Below the pieces are notes generated by a model, which saw only the letters and a list, made by a program, of their open reading frames with translations, did not search any database and was not told the DNA's origin. Positions 35,518 to 43,980 of a stretch of 64,000 bases of DNA are shown here, one piece after another (within the stretch, counting starts at the first letter, position 1; every line of letters begins with the position of its first letter). This DNA comes from Stenotrophomonas sp. BIO128-Bstrain (GTDB taxonomy: Bacteria > Pseudomonadota > Gammaproteobacteria > Xanthomonadales > Xanthomonadaceae), in NCBI RefSeq assembly GCF_030128875.1, contig NZ_CP124620.1:248001-312000 (forward strand). The letters are read 5' to 3'. The position numbers were made by a program, and so were the translations under genes.

Positions 35518-36225
35518 TCATCCGGCGATGATGCCGTGGCGCTCGGCCACGTTTTCCAGACGTGCGCTGAAACGGTCGCCGGGCTTCAACGCGGCCACGC
35601 CGGAAGGCGTCCCCATGAAGACCAGATCGCCCGCGCGCAGCGCCCATAGTTTGGAGAGTTCGTGCAGGATCTCCGGCACGTTCCAGATCATCTGGTCCAG
35701 CAGCGACTGCTGGCGCACTTCGCCATTGATCTCCAGCGAGAGGTTGAGCGCGGCTAGATCGCCGACTTCGCCAGCCGGCACCAGCTCGCTCACCGGGGCG
35801 GACTGATCGAAGCCCTTGGCCGGGTCCCACGGGTGGCCCTTGGCTTTGGCCTGCGCCTGCAGATCGCGGCGGGTCAGGTCCAGGCCGACGCCGTACCCGA
35901 ACACCAGCGCTTCGGCCTGGTCGACCGGCAGTTCACCGGCAGGCGCGTCCTTGCCGATCGCCACCACCAGCTCCACTTCGTGGTGCAGGTCCTGGGTGGC
36001 GAGCGGGTAGGGGATCACATCGTCATGCCCGACCACGATCGCATCGGCCGGCTTGCTGAAGAACATCGGGCGGCCGCGATCATCGGCGGCGGGCACGGCC
36101 GCGCCCATTTCGCGCGCGTGATCGGCGAAGTTGCGGCCCACACAGTAGATCCGGCGCACCGGGAAAGTACCGCCACCGGCGACCGGAATGCGGGGCTGCT
36201 CGGGCGTGGGGATTACATCGGTCAT
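35518..36225 (-). CDS. fumarylacetoacetate hydrolase family protein
   Basis: The 235-residue protein has the FAH fold with metal-binding acidic residues in [14 protein letters not shown] and the [21 protein letters not shown] segment. The [16 protein letters not shown] start and [16 protein letters not shown] near the end are typical of the acylpyruvase/YcgM branch. Such enzymes split acylpyruvates or decarboxylate oxaloacetate. The ATG (36223-36225) lies just before a proline-rich [10 protein letters not shown] start. Its neighbours give no pathway clue. Confidence 0.87.
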   Translation of the reverse strand: MTDVIPTPEQPRIPVAGGGTFPVRRIYCVGRNFADHAREMGAAVPAADDRGRPMFFSKPADAIVVGHDDVIPYPLATQDLHHEVELVVAIGKDAPAGELPVDQAEALVFGYGVGLDLTRRDLQAQAKAKGHPWDPAKGFDQSAPVSELVPAGEVGDLAALNLSLEINGEVRQQSLLDQMIWNVPEILHELSKLWALRAGDLVFMGTPSGVAALKPGDRFSARLENVAERHGIIAG

Positions 36226-36288
36226 GCGCGCGTCCTGTGGAGAGGTTTCGCCGCAGTCTAGAGCGTTTTTCCGCTCCCACAAACAGAA

Positions 36289-36311
36289 ACGGCCGCGCAG
36301 GGCGCGGCCGT
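36289..36311 (-). terminator. terminator after the small membrane protein gene
   Basis: ACGGCCGCGC / GCGCGGCCGT with a 3-base loop is followed on the minus strand by TTCTGTTT. It lies 23 bp after the stop of the 36334-36609 gene. Confidence 0.7.
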
Positions 36312-36333
36312 CATCAGGAGGGAAGCGCGTCGA

Positions 36334-36609
36334 TCAACGCGACATCGGCAAGGCCTGCTTGCGGACCACGCGGTATTCACCGTCCACGACCTGCGACGGA
36401 GCGGTGCGCGCATTCTTGCGCTGGGCGAGCAGCTTCCATGCCAGGCCGGCGATGATCATCGCCGCGCCCACGAATACACCAACGAACACCAGCGCGGCCA
36501 GGATCGCCAAGCCCAACAGACCGACCGCGACGCGCACCAGCGGGTGGCGCGGCTTGCGCGGCGCGAACAGGGTGCGGAACTGGTTGAACTGGAAGATGCG
36601 GCTGTACAT
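36334..36609 (-). CDS. small membrane protein of unknown function
   Basis: The 91-residue protein has a basic N-terminus (MYSRIFQFNQFRTLFAPRKPR), then a long hydrophobic stretch (VRVAVGLLGLAILAALVFVGVFVGAAMIIAGLAWKLL) that could be one long or two short helices. A basic cytoplasmic tail ends VVRKQALPMSR. A terminator follows it, and the ATG is preceded by an AAGAGTG sequence. No family is recognised. Codon use matches the neighbours, so it is likely a real gene. Confidence 0.7.
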   Translation of the reverse strand: MYSRIFQFNQFRTLFAPRKPRHPLVRVAVGLLGLAILAALVFVGVFVGAAMIIAGLAWKLLAQRKNARTAPSQVVDGEYRVVRKQALPMSR

Positions 36610-36788
36610 GGCACTCTTTTTGGCTGAGGTCAGCAGTGGATGAGTATCCGTGCTGGCCTTTGTGACTGAGTGAAAAAATCGTTAAACGCACCCCGCACAC
36701 ATTGCAAATCAATGACTTGTATTCATCCGGGAGCCAGTGACATGAGCGCGTGAGACACTACGGTTTCCGTTGCCTGCTGCTGGATGCC

Positions 36789-37136
36789 ATGTCCCCGCCC
36801 GAGACCACCGCCACCGCCCTGATCACCCTGCAGGCCATTGCCGACGGGGGCTTCGCCGAGGTCGACGCCAGCATCGAGGGCGACAGCGAATCGGTGGTGC
36901 TGTACCGCCAGGGCGACCAGGTGCGCGCGTGGCTGAACATCTGCCCGCACGCCGGCCGCCGGCTGGACTGGGCCCCGGGTCAGTTCCTGAAAAGCAAGGA
37001 AGGCCACCTCGTCTGCGCGGCACACGGGGCCTCGTTCTCCCTGGACAACGGCGACTGCGTGGCCGGACCGTGCCGCGGTGATCGCCTGCGCGCGGTGCCC
37101 GTGCAGGTGCGCGATGGGCAGGTCTGGTTGGGATGA
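36789..37136 (+). CDS. Rieske (2Fe-2S) ferredoxin-like protein
   Basis: The 115-residue protein has the two Rieske ligand boxes: CPHAGRR (C-x-H) and CAAHGASF (C-x2-H), spaced about 24 residues apart, with the VVLYRQGDQVRAWLN strand before. It would bind a 2Fe-2S cluster and act as a small electron carrier, like the ferredoxins of ring-hydroxylating oxygenases or nitrite reductase NirD. ATG at 36789 is the likely start; GTG at 36750 would add 13 residues of low similarity. No oxygenase is beside it, so its partner is unknown. Confidence 0.85.
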   Translation: MSPPETTATALITLQAIADGGFAEVDASIEGDSESVVLYRQGDQVRAWLNICPHAGRRLDWAPGQFLKSKEGHLVCAAHGASFSLDNGDCVAGPCRGDRLRAVPVQVRDGQVWLG

Positions 37137-37164
37137 CGACGAACGGCCGGCCACCCACCATCTG

Positions 37165-37272
37165 GTAGTGCCGGCCGCTGGCCGGCTGCGTTTGATGGCC
37201 AAGCTACGTGGAGCCGGCCAGCGGCCGGCACTACCTGATGCATTGCGGGAGCCGGCCAGCGGCCGGCACTCC
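37165..37272. repeat. three GTAG (SMAG-type) repeats beyond the SLC13 gene
   Basis: One arm (37165-37187) begins GTAGTGCCGGCCGCTGG. Two further copies in the opposite orientation lie at 37211-37234 (ending CTAC) and 37249-37272 (ending in the decayed CTCC). The last copy abuts the TAG stop of the SLC13 gene at 37273-37275. Confidence 0.82.
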
Positions 37273-39120
37273 CTAGAACATCAGGTTGATCATCAGCACC
37301 ACGACCACCGTATAGATCAACGACAGCGGGGCGCCGACGCGCCACAGCTCGCGCGGGGTGTAATTGGCCGGGCCGGTGATCATCGAAATCACCGGGTTGG
37401 AGGCCGTCATCAGATTGTTGGAGGCCGACAACGCCACGATCAGCGCGAACGCGGTCGGGCTGCCCCCGGCCGCCAGTGCCAGGTTCACCGCAATGGGCAC
37501 CATCACGATCGTCGCGCCCACATGGCTGATCACCAGCGAGAACATCGTGGTCAACAACGCCAGCGCGATTTCCAGCACCCAGACCGGGATGCCGGTCGGC
37601 AGGCGGTCGATGGTGTGGCCGGCGATCCACGCCGCCGCGCCACTGCTGTCCATCGCCCAGCCGAGCGGAATCAGCCCGGCCATCATGAACACCGTCTTCC
37701 AGTTGATCGAGGCATAGGCCTCGTCCATGCGCAGCACGCCGGTCAGCAGCATGCCGGCCACGCCGGTCATCAGGGTCAGCGCCACAGGCAGCTTGGAGGT
37801 CAGCGCGATCAGGATGGTGATGGCGAAAATGCTCATCGCGATCTTGAACTTGTGCGGGCGCTGTTCGCCCTTGGGGTAGTCGGTGACCACCACGAAGTCG
37901 CGGCTCTTGGCCGCCTGCGCCAGGTCGGTCCAGATGCTGTGGAAGACCAGCATGTCACCGGCGCGCAGCGCCACGTTGCGCACGTCCTCGCGGATCACCT
38001 GCTTGTCGCGGTTGATCGCCAGCAGGCTGATGCCGCGCTGCTTGCGCAGGCGCAGGTCCGAGGCGCTCTTGCCGATCACATCGGAGGTCGGCGGCACCAC
38101 CGCTTCGGAAATGCCGGCGCGGCTCGGGTTGAACAGATCGCCCAGGTGCTTCAGCCGCGAGGACATCCGCAGGAACTGGTTCTGCGCGAAATCGCTGACC
38201 TGCTGGCGCGCGCCCATCACGCCGAGCACGCTGCCCACCCAGATGCGCATCTCCGCCGGCGGCGCCAGGCGGGTGTCGTTGCCGGTCTTGAGTGCCAGCA
38301 GCAGCGGCGCGTCGTGCACGTTCTCCGCTTCGCCCAGGGTCATGCCGACCAGCGGGCTTTCGGCAGTGACCACCAGCTCGAACACATCACCTTCGATGCC
38401 GTAGGTCTTGGCGAAGTAGCTTTCCGTGCGGGAGGGGGTAACGCCATCGTTGGCCAGCGTCTCTTCCTCGACCAGCTTGCGGTCGCCAAAGTAGCGGAAG
38501 TACAGCAGCGAGGCGATCAGCAGCGCCACGCCGATCGGCAGCGGCGCGAACATGCGCAGCGGTTCGATGGTGGCCAGGCCGGAGGGCAGGTTGTTGTTGG
38601 CCGAGGCCAGCAGATCGTTGAGCAGGATCAGCGGCGAGTTGCCGACCATGGTCAGTGCGCCGCCCATCACGATGGCCGCGGCGATCGGCAGCAGCAGGCG
38701 CTGCAGGGTCAGCCCGGTGCGCGCGGCCAGGCGCGAGGCGACCGGCAGGTACAGCGCCATCACCGAGGGGTTCTGCATGAACGAGGAGTTCAAGCCGGCG
38801 ATCGCGGTGGTCATCATCAGCAGGCGCGTCTCCACGCCATGCCCGCGCCGCAGCAGCCACGCCGCCAACCGGTTCAACGCCCCGGTGCGGTCCAGGCCCG
38901 CGCCGAGGATGGTGGTGGCGATGATGCTCATCACCGCGTTACCGGAGAAGCCCCCGAAGATTTCTTCCGGGGCGATCAGGCCGGTGACGCCGAGCACCAC
39001 CAGCACCACCAGCGCCACCACATCGGCGCGGATGCGCTCGAACAGGAACATCGCCATCGTGAAGCCGACCAGCCCGAGGACGAGCTTCATGTCGGTAGTC
39101 AGCGTCAGCGCGGTATCCAT
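37273..39120 (-). CDS. SLC13-type (sodium/sulfate or dicarboxylate) transporter with TrkA-C domains
   Basis: The 615-residue transporter begins with helices and the helical-hairpin motif NPSVMALYLPVA. A central soluble part (about 225-410) has two TrkA-C (RCK_C) domains (GDVFELVVTAESPLVGMTL and SDLRLRKQRGISLLAINRD). The second membrane half has SHVGATIVMVPIAVNLALAAG and SASNNLMTASNPV. This ArsB/DASS-type layout moves sulfate, dicarboxylates or similar anions. It is the last gene of the thiS-thiG-trmB string (24 bp after trmB). Its stop abuts a repeat. The substrate is unknown. Confidence 0.88.
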   Translation of the reverse strand: MDTALTLTTDMKLVLGLVGFTMAMFLFERIRADVVALVVLVVLGVTGLIAPEEIFGGFSGNAVMSIIATTILGAGLDRTGALNRLAAWLLRRGHGVETRLLMMTTAIAGLNSSFMQNPSVMALYLPVASRLAARTGLTLQRLLLPIAAAIVMGGALTMVGNSPLILLNDLLASANNNLPSGLATIEPLRMFAPLPIGVALLIASLLYFRYFGDRKLVEEETLANDGVTPSRTESYFAKTYGIEGDVFELVVTAESPLVGMTLGEAENVHDAPLLLALKTGNDTRLAPPAEMRIWVGSVLGVMGARQQVSDFAQNQFLRMSSRLKHLGDLFNPSRAGISEAVVPPTSDVIGKSASDLRLRKQRGISLLAINRDKQVIREDVRNVALRAGDMLVFHSIWTDLAQAAKSRDFVVVTDYPKGEQRPHKFKIAMSIFAITILIALTSKLPVALTLMTGVAGMLLTGVLRMDEAYASINWKTVFMMAGLIPLGWAMDSSGAAAWIAGHTIDRLPTGIPVWVLEIALALLTTMFSLVISHVGATIVMVPIAVNLALAAGGSPTAFALIVALSASNNLMTASNPVISMITGPANYTPRELWRVGAPLSLIYTVVVVLMINLMF

Positions 39121-39144
39121 GGGGTGGCGCGGTTCCTAGTCGGA

Positions 39145-39879
39145 TCAGGTGCGGTCGTACAACAGGTCCCACACACCATGGCCGAGCTTCTGGCCACGGG
39201 TTTCGAAATGGGTCTGCGGGCGCCATTCCGGCCGCTCCACCTGCCCACGCGGACCGGCCCGGTTGGTCAGCCCGGCGGTGGCGTCGAGCACCTCCCACAT
39301 CTGCTCGGCATAGTCTTCCCAGTCGGTGGCGCAGTGCAGGCGGCCACCGACGCGCAGCTTGCGTACCAGCAGCTCGGCAAAGCCGGGCTGGATCAGGCGG
39401 CGCTTGTTGTGGCGCTTCTTGTGCCACGGGTCCGGGAAATAGATGCGCACTTCATCCAGCGCGCCATCGGCGATTTCCTTCTCCAGTACTTCCACGGCAT
39501 CGTGGTGGTACAGGCGCACGTGGTCGGCGTTGTCGTCGGCCAGCGCGTTGAGCAGGCGGCCGACGCCGGGCGCGTGCACCTCCAGGCCGATGTAATCGCG
39601 GCTCGGGTCCTGCTGGGCGGCGAAGCGCAGCGCCGCGCCGTTGCCGAAACCGATCTCCAGCACCTTGTGCGCATCGCGCCCGAAGGTGGCATCCAGATCG
39701 CGCGGCTCACCGGTGAAGTCCAGCCCGAAACGCGGCCAGCGGTCGTCGAACGCACGCTGCTGGGCGGGGGTGAAGCGGCCCTGGCGCAGCACGAAACTGC
39801 GGACCTCGCGGCGGCCTTCGGTGATGGTGAAGGGCTTGGGCGGTGCCTTGGCACCGGCGCTGTCGAAAGGATTGGTCAT
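39145..39879 (-). CDS. trmB: tRNA (guanine-N7-)-methyltransferase
   Basis: The 244-residue enzyme methylates G46 of tRNA. It has an N-terminal tail, the SAM-binding [15 protein letters not shown], the [12 protein letters not shown] segment, and the catalytic-region motif [17 protein letters not shown]. The C-terminal THFETRG motif is typical of TrmB. Its ATG shares one base with the thiG stop (TGATG), so it is translationally coupled to thiG. The SLC13 gene follows in 24 bp. Confidence 0.96.
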   Translation of the reverse strand: MTNPFDSAGAKAPPKPFTITEGRREVRSFVLRQGRFTPAQQRAFDDRWPRFGLDFTGEPRDLDATFGRDAHKVLEIGFGNGAALRFAAQQDPSRDYIGLEVHAPGVGRLLNALADDNADHVRLYHHDAVEVLEKEIADGALDEVRIYFPDPWHKKRHNKRRLIQPGFAELLVRKLRVGGRLHCATDWEDYAEQMWEVLDATAGLTNRAGPRGQVERPEWRPQTHFETRGQKLGHGVWDLLYDRT

Positions 39880-40673
39880 CAGCCGATCAACCCGTCGATC
39901 GGCGAGGACGCACTGGCGTAGCGCTTGCGCGGAATGCGGCCGGCCAGGAAAGCCTCGCGGCCCGCTTCCACGGCCTTGCGCATCGCGCTGGCCATCAGCA
40001 CCGGGTTGCGTGCACCGGCGATGGCGGTGTTCATCAGCACGCCATCGCAGCCCAGCTCCATCGCGATCGCCGCATCGGAGGCCGTGCCCACGCCGGCATC
40101 GACGATGATCGGCACCTTGGCGTCTTCGATGATCTGCAGCAGGTTGTACTTGTTCTGGATGCCCAGGCCCGAGCCGATCGGCGCGGCCAGCGGCATCACC
40201 GCGGCGCAGCCGATCTCTTCCAGGCGCTTGGCCAGGATCGGATCATCGGAGGTATAGACCATCACCTCGAAGCCATCCTTGACCAGCTGCTCGGCCGCCT
40301 TGAGCGTCTGCACCACATCCGGGTACAGGCTCTTCTGGTCGCCCAGCACTTCCAGCTTGGTCAGGTTGTGGCCGTCCAGCAGCTCGCGGGCCAGCCGGCA
40401 GGTGCGCACGGCGTCCTCGGCGGTGTAGCAGCCGGCGGTGTTGGGCAGGATGGTGTAACGGTCCGGCGGCAGCACGTCGAGCAGGTTCGGCTCGCCCGGG
40501 TTTTGCCCGATGTTGGTGCGGCGGATCGCCACGGTGACGATCCGGGCGCCCGCGGCCTCGGTGGCCAGGCGGGTTTCTTCCAGATCCTTGAACTTGCCGG
40601 TGCCGGTGAGCAGGCGGGAAGCATAGGTCTTGCCGGCGATCACCAGCGAATCAGTGGGGACAGGTGCGTTCAT
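39879..40673 (-). CDS. thiG: thiazole synthase
   Basis: The 264-residue TIM-barrel enzyme makes the thiazole phosphate part of thiamine from deoxyxylulose phosphate, dehydroglycine and the ThiS thiocarboxylate. It shows [18 protein letters not shown] at the N-terminus, [11 protein letters not shown], the catalytic-lysine region [10 protein letters not shown], and the phosphate-binding [23 protein letters not shown]. The gene for its sulfur donor ThiS lies 38 bp upstream. No THI-element was seen upstream of thiS, so control of this operon by thiamine is not evident here. Confidence 0.97.
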   Translation of the reverse strand: MNAPVPTDSLVIAGKTYASRLLTGTGKFKDLEETRLATEAAGARIVTVAIRRTNIGQNPGEPNLLDVLPPDRYTILPNTAGCYTAEDAVRTCRLARELLDGHNLTKLEVLGDQKSLYPDVVQTLKAAEQLVKDGFEVMVYTSDDPILAKRLEEIGCAAVMPLAAPIGSGLGIQNKYNLLQIIEDAKVPIIVDAGVGTASDAAIAMELGCDGVLMNTAIAGARNPVLMASAMRKAVEAGREAFLAGRIPRKRYASASSPIDGLIG

Positions 40674-40711
40674 GCCCCGAATTATCGCCTATCGCGCGTC
40701 ACGATGCTGCC

Positions 40712-40912
40712 TCAGCCGCCGCCCAGCGCATGCACGATCTCCACCACGTCGCCATCGCACAGCCCATGGCTGGCGTGCTGGCTGCGGGTCACGATCTCGC
40801 CGTTGACCTCGACCGCCACGCGGCGCTCGAGCAGCTGCTCGCTGAGCAGCAGGTCATGGACGGTCGCGGTGTGCGGAAGCTGGCGGTTTTCGCCGTTGAG
40901 CTGGATGTTCAT
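40712..40912 (-). CDS. thiS: sulfur carrier protein ThiS
   Basis: The 66-residue ubiquitin-like protein (MNIQLNGENRQLPHTATVHD start, VAVEVNGEIV middle, DGDVVEIVHALGGG end) carries sulfur as a C-terminal thiocarboxylate for thiazole synthesis. The C-terminal Gly-Gly is present, preceded by a further glycine. ATG at 40910-40912 gives the standard start. An in-frame upstream ATG at 40930 would add six residues. It heads the thiS-thiG-trmB-SLC13 operon. Confidence 0.94.
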   Translation of the reverse strand: MNIQLNGENRQLPHTATVHDLLLSEQLLERRVAVEVNGEIVTRSQHASHGLCDGDVVEIVHALGGG

Positions 40913-41118
40913 GACGCTATTGTCCTTCAATCACCCGTCAGTGCGTACCCTGTGCGCCGCGCGGTAACAGTGCCGCGAGCGCCAGGCCAACGATGGCCGG
41001 GCGGCGGGGCTGGGGCGTTCATGCCGCAGCGCAGCGTGATGCGGGCCGGGTGCAGTGGAAACATGGCACCGTGCGCCGGCGTACGTCCCGCCGTCTTCCC
41101 CACCTGCAAGGAGTTTCC

Positions 41119-42948
41119 ATGTTGCTCAGCAAACGCCCGATCCGTTCCCTCATGGCCGTGGCCATCGCCCTGGCGGCAGCGCCGGCCATGGCGCAGTCGC
41201 CGTATACCAAGACCGTCTTCATCGGCGACAGCCTGACCGACTCCGGCTACTTCCGCCCGCTGCTGCCGGCGGCGGTGCAGGCGGTGACCGGCAAGTCCAC
41301 CACCAACCCCGGCTGGACCTGGGCCGAGCATGTCGCCAACTACTACGGCACCAATGCCGGTGCCCACGGCAACGGCCAGAACGGTGACAACTACGCCATC
41401 GGCGGCGCCCGTGTCGGCGTGGACACCAGCCAGGTGCTCATCCCGGGTACCCCGGCCGTGCCGGTGTACTCGCTCAAGACCCAGACCGCGCAGTACCTGG
41501 CGGCCAACGGCGGCAAGGCCGATCCGAAGGCGCTGTACACCGTGTGGGGCGGCGCCAACGACCTGTTCGCAATCCAGGCCGGCGCACCGCTGGTCCCGAC
41601 CCTGACCGGTGCCGTCACCGACCAGGTCGGCATCGTCGGCACCCTGAAGGCGGCCGGCGCCGAGTACATCGTGGTGCCGACCATCCCCGACGTTGGCCTG
41701 ACCCCGGGCGCCCGCGCCGGTGGCCCGGCGGGCATGGCGGCCGGCACCGCGCTGGCCAAGGCGTACAACGATGCCCTGTTCGGTGGCCTGAAGGCCGCCG
41801 GCCTGCAGGTGATCCCGGTCGATACCTTCCACATCCTGCAGGAAATCGTCGCCAACCCGGGCCAGTACGGCTTCGTCAACGCGACCAGCCCGGCCTGCAC
41901 CACGGCCGCCTCGCTGACCTGCAACCCGACCAGCTACGTCACCCCGAACGCGGCCAACAGCTATGTGTTCGCCGACGGCGTGCACCCGACCACCGCCACC
42001 CACGAGATGCTGGGCCAGTACACCCTGTCGATCCTGGAGGCCCCGCGCAACCAGCAGGTCCTGACCCACTCGGCGCAGACCATCGGTCGCTCGCGCGCCG
42101 ACCAGGTCAGCTGGCACGTCGATGGCCGTCCGGCCGACGGCCTGAGCTGGTGGGGCAACCTGCGCGGCGACATGCAGCGCTACGCCCACGCCGATCTGTA
42201 CGACGGCATGGCCCCGGCCGGCCTGTTCGGCGTGGATTGGGCGCGTGACGGCATGGTGGTCGGCGGCTTCGCCGGCTATGGCCGCATGGACGCCGATTTC
42301 GGCAACAACAAGGGTGACTTCACCCAGTCCGACACCACGCTGGGCCTGTTCGCCGGCTGGTACGGCGACCGCGCCTGGGTCAACGGCCAGCTCAGCTACA
42401 GCTGGCTGGATTACGACGTGACCCGCAAGCTGCAGCTCGGCCCGGCCACGCGCATCCACAAGGGCTCGCCGGAAGGCAGCAACCTGACCGCTGCGTTGAA
42501 CGCCGGCTACGAGTTCGGTACCGAGGGCGGCTTCCGCCACGGTCCGGTCGCCGCCGTGATCTGGCAGAAGGTCAAGCTGGACGGCTACACCGAGTCCAAC
42601 CCGAGCGCCTCGGCGCTGGGCTATGGCGACCAGGACACGGATTCCACCGTCGGCCGCGTCGGCTGGCAGGCCCGCTTCGACGGCGGCAACGTCAAGCCGT
42701 ATGTGCAGGTCACCTACGACCATGAGTTCGAGGACACCAAGCAGGCCAGCGCCTGGCTGCAGTCCATGCCGGACGTGGGCATGTACAAGGTGCCGGGCCT
42801 GGAGTTCGACAAGAACTACGCCACCGCCGTGCTGGGTGCGCGCCTGAACCTGTGGGGCCTGAGCAGCAACATCGGCATGAGCACCACCACGATGCAGAAG
42901 CGTGCACGTGACGTGTCGCTGTTCGCCAGCTTCGGCGGCAGCTTCTGA
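41119..42948 (+). CDS. autotransporter GDSL esterase/lipase (EstA-like)
   Basis: The 609-residue protein has a signal peptide (cut after AMAQ), a GDSL-hydrolase passenger domain and a C-terminal autotransporter barrel. Block I is FIGDSLTDSG with Ser38, block III GGANDLF and block V DGVHPTTATHE, giving the catalytic Ser, Asn and Asp-His. The barrel (about 330-609) ends LFASFGGSF. Such esterases stay anchored in the outer membrane with the catalytic domain outside; EstA affects lipid use, motility and biofilm in Pseudomonas. AAGGAG at 41108-41113 sets the start. An 11-bp hairpin ends the gene. Confidence 0.93.
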   Translation: MLLSKRPIRSLMAVAIALAAAPAMAQSPYTKTVFIGDSLTDSGYFRPLLPAAVQAVTGKSTTNPGWTWAEHVANYYGTNAGAHGNGQNGDNYAIGGARVGVDTSQVLIPGTPAVPVYSLKTQTAQYLAANGGKADPKALYTVWGGANDLFAIQAGAPLVPTLTGAVTDQVGIVGTLKAAGAEYIVVPTIPDVGLTPGARAGGPAGMAAGTALAKAYNDALFGGLKAAGLQVIPVDTFHILQEIVANPGQYGFVNATSPACTTAASLTCNPTSYVTPNAANSYVFADGVHPTTATHEMLGQYTLSILEAPRNQQVLTHSAQTIGRSRADQVSWHVDGRPADGLSWWGNLRGDMQRYAHADLYDGMAPAGLFGVDWARDGMVVGGFAGYGRMDADFGNNKGDFTQSDTTLGLFAGWYGDRAWVNGQLSYSWLDYDVTRKLQLGPATRIHKGSPEGSNLTAALNAGYEFGTEGGFRHGPVAAVIWQKVKLDGYTESNPSASALGYGDQDTDSTVGRVGWQARFDGGNVKPYVQVTYDHEFEDTKQASAWLQSMPDVGMYKVPGLEFDKNYATAVLGARLNLWGLSSNIGMSTTTMQKRARDVSLFASFGGSF

Positions 42949-43005
42949 TCCAACGTGCGCAGTGCCCGTTCGCGGGCGCCGCGCACGGCGCCGGAAAGCG
43001 TGAAA

Positions 43006-43032
43006 CAACGGGCGGCCCAGTGCCGCCCGTTG
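43006..43032 (+). terminator. hairpin terminator after the autotransporter gene
   Basis: CAACGGGCGGC / GCCGCCCGTTG with a CCAGT loop follows 57 bp after the stop. It has little T-run. Its 3' arm overlaps the -35 of the tRNA-Gly promoter. Confidence 0.55.
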
Positions 43033-43059
43033 CGTTTGAGGGCCCCGCCCGAATAGACT
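43030..43059 (+). promoter_or_regulatory. promoter of tRNA-Gly
   Basis: TTGCGT (43030-43035) and TAGACT (43054-43059) are separated by 18 bp, and the tRNA begins 13 bp after the -10. The spacing is good for a sigma-70 promoter. Confidence 0.55.
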
Positions 43060-43072
43060 TACGCCGCGCCTT

Positions 43073-43146
43073 GCGGGTGTAGCTCAATGGTAGAGCTGTA
43101 GCTTCCCAAGCTACTGACGAGGGTTCGATTCCCTTCACCCGCTCCA
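43073..43146 (+). tRNA. tRNA-Gly (anticodon CCC)
   Basis: A full cloverleaf can be drawn: acceptor GCGGGTG / CACCCGC, D arm GCTC / GAGC, anticodon arm GTAGC / GCTAC with loop TTCCCAA (anticodon CCC at 43105-43107), and T arm around loop TTCGATT. The discriminator T is followed by an encoded CCA at 43144-43146. It reads GGG codons. A short GC hairpin (ATCCCC...GGGGAT, 43148-43169) follows. Confidence 0.96.
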
Positions 43147-43295
43147 TATCCCCCCGTGCTTGCGGGGATGCCGGCCGCTCCGCACCCTCCGATCCCCTCC
43201 GCAATTTTTGTGCTCAGGTCAGGCCTGTGTCTCGATCGAGCCTCCAGCTGGGGCTTGCTGGCGGGTTTGCCAGTTTTCGACGCCAGTGATACGGT

Positions 43296-43411
43296 CACTG
43301 CATGCCACTTGTACGCGCCCGCACGTTGATTATTGCCACCCTCCATAAGGGTGGGTAGAGCGCGTCTTGTGATCAGACAACGCAACCCGCCGCGAGGCGG
43401 GTTTTGTTTTT
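43296..43411 (+). ncRNA. possible small RNA ending in a terminator
   Basis: After tRNA-Gly, 43147-43438 has no convincing protein gene. Its 3' part holds CCACCCT / AGGGTGG (43336-43355 region), a small GTCT / AGAC hairpin, and a good terminator at 43384-43411. The piece GGTAGAGCGC then TTGTGAT resembles part of a tRNA, but no cloverleaf closes. The start is undefined and the call is weak. Confidence 0.3.
43384..43411 (+). terminator. intrinsic terminator upstream of the SnoaL-like gene
   Basis: AACCCGCC / GGCGGGTT with a GCGA loop is followed by TTGTTTTT. It ends a transcript from the tRNA-Gly side. Confidence 0.85.
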
Positions 43412-43438
43412 CCGCCGCGGCCATTTTTGGAGTCAAGA

Positions 43439-43834
43439 ATGTCCGATCATCCCCTGAAGACCCTTATCGAAGCCGCAGACCGATCCATATCGGCGAAGGA
43501 CTTCGATGGCCTGATGCGGTTCTACACAGATGACGCCACCCTGGTGGTGAAGCCGGGCATGTACGCCAGGGGCAAGGACCAGATCAAAAGCGCATTCGAG
43601 GCAATCTCTTCTTACTTCGACGGCAAACTGAAGGTCCGCCAAGGCAAGATGGAAGTGATTGAGGGCGGGGAAACGGCGCTGGTTGTCATGGAAACCTGGC
43701 TGGATACCACCGATGAAGAGGGCGCTCCGATCTCGACGGTTCGCCGGGCCACCTACGTGTTTCGTCGGGAACCGGACGGCAACTGGCTTTGCGCTGTAGA
43801 CAACTCGTACGGCACTGCTCTGCTTGATAGTTGA
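43439..43834 (+). CDS. SnoaL-like / DUF4440 (NTF2-fold) protein
   Basis: The 131-residue protein has the NTF2-like cone fold: N-terminal helices (LIEAADRSISAKDFDGLMRFY), then TDDATLVVKPGMYARGKDQI, and a beta sheet ending in VRRATYVFRREPDGNWLCAVDNSYG. DUF4440/SnoaL proteins include isomerases, binding proteins and stress-related proteins, so the function is open. GGAG precedes the ATG by 6-7 bases. Its base composition is slightly less GC-rich than its neighbours, which may mark an accessory gene beside the tRNA. It stands alone, with a terminator before it. Confidence 0.8.
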   Translation: MSDHPLKTLIEAADRSISAKDFDGLMRFYTDDATLVVKPGMYARGKDQIKSAFEAISSYFDGKLKVRQGKMEVIEGGETALVVMETWLDTTDEEGAPISTVRRATYVFRREPDGNWLCAVDNSYGTALLDS

Positions 43835-43980
43835 AGACGGCGCCCCGGTCTCGCGGCGTGCACCCAGCCCATTAACAGCGGGAAAGTGCCGGATGCGGGC
43901 AGCTGGATCGCGAGCGCCGTCCGTCATCGCGGCCTACACGCCACGCGCTATGCTTCGCGCTTTCCAGCCCCTGCGCCGCG

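Noticed and set aside
37078..39921. A 947-codon open frame on the plus strand opposite SLC13 and trmB
   Set aside because: It crosses two clear minus-strand genes and has low-complexity His/Gln/Arg composition with no motif, so it is a shadow.
43073..43146. tRNA-Gly as an integration site for a mobile element
   Set aside because: No integrase, no repeat of the tRNA 3' end downstream, and the following genes (rimK, two-component system, pil) are core.
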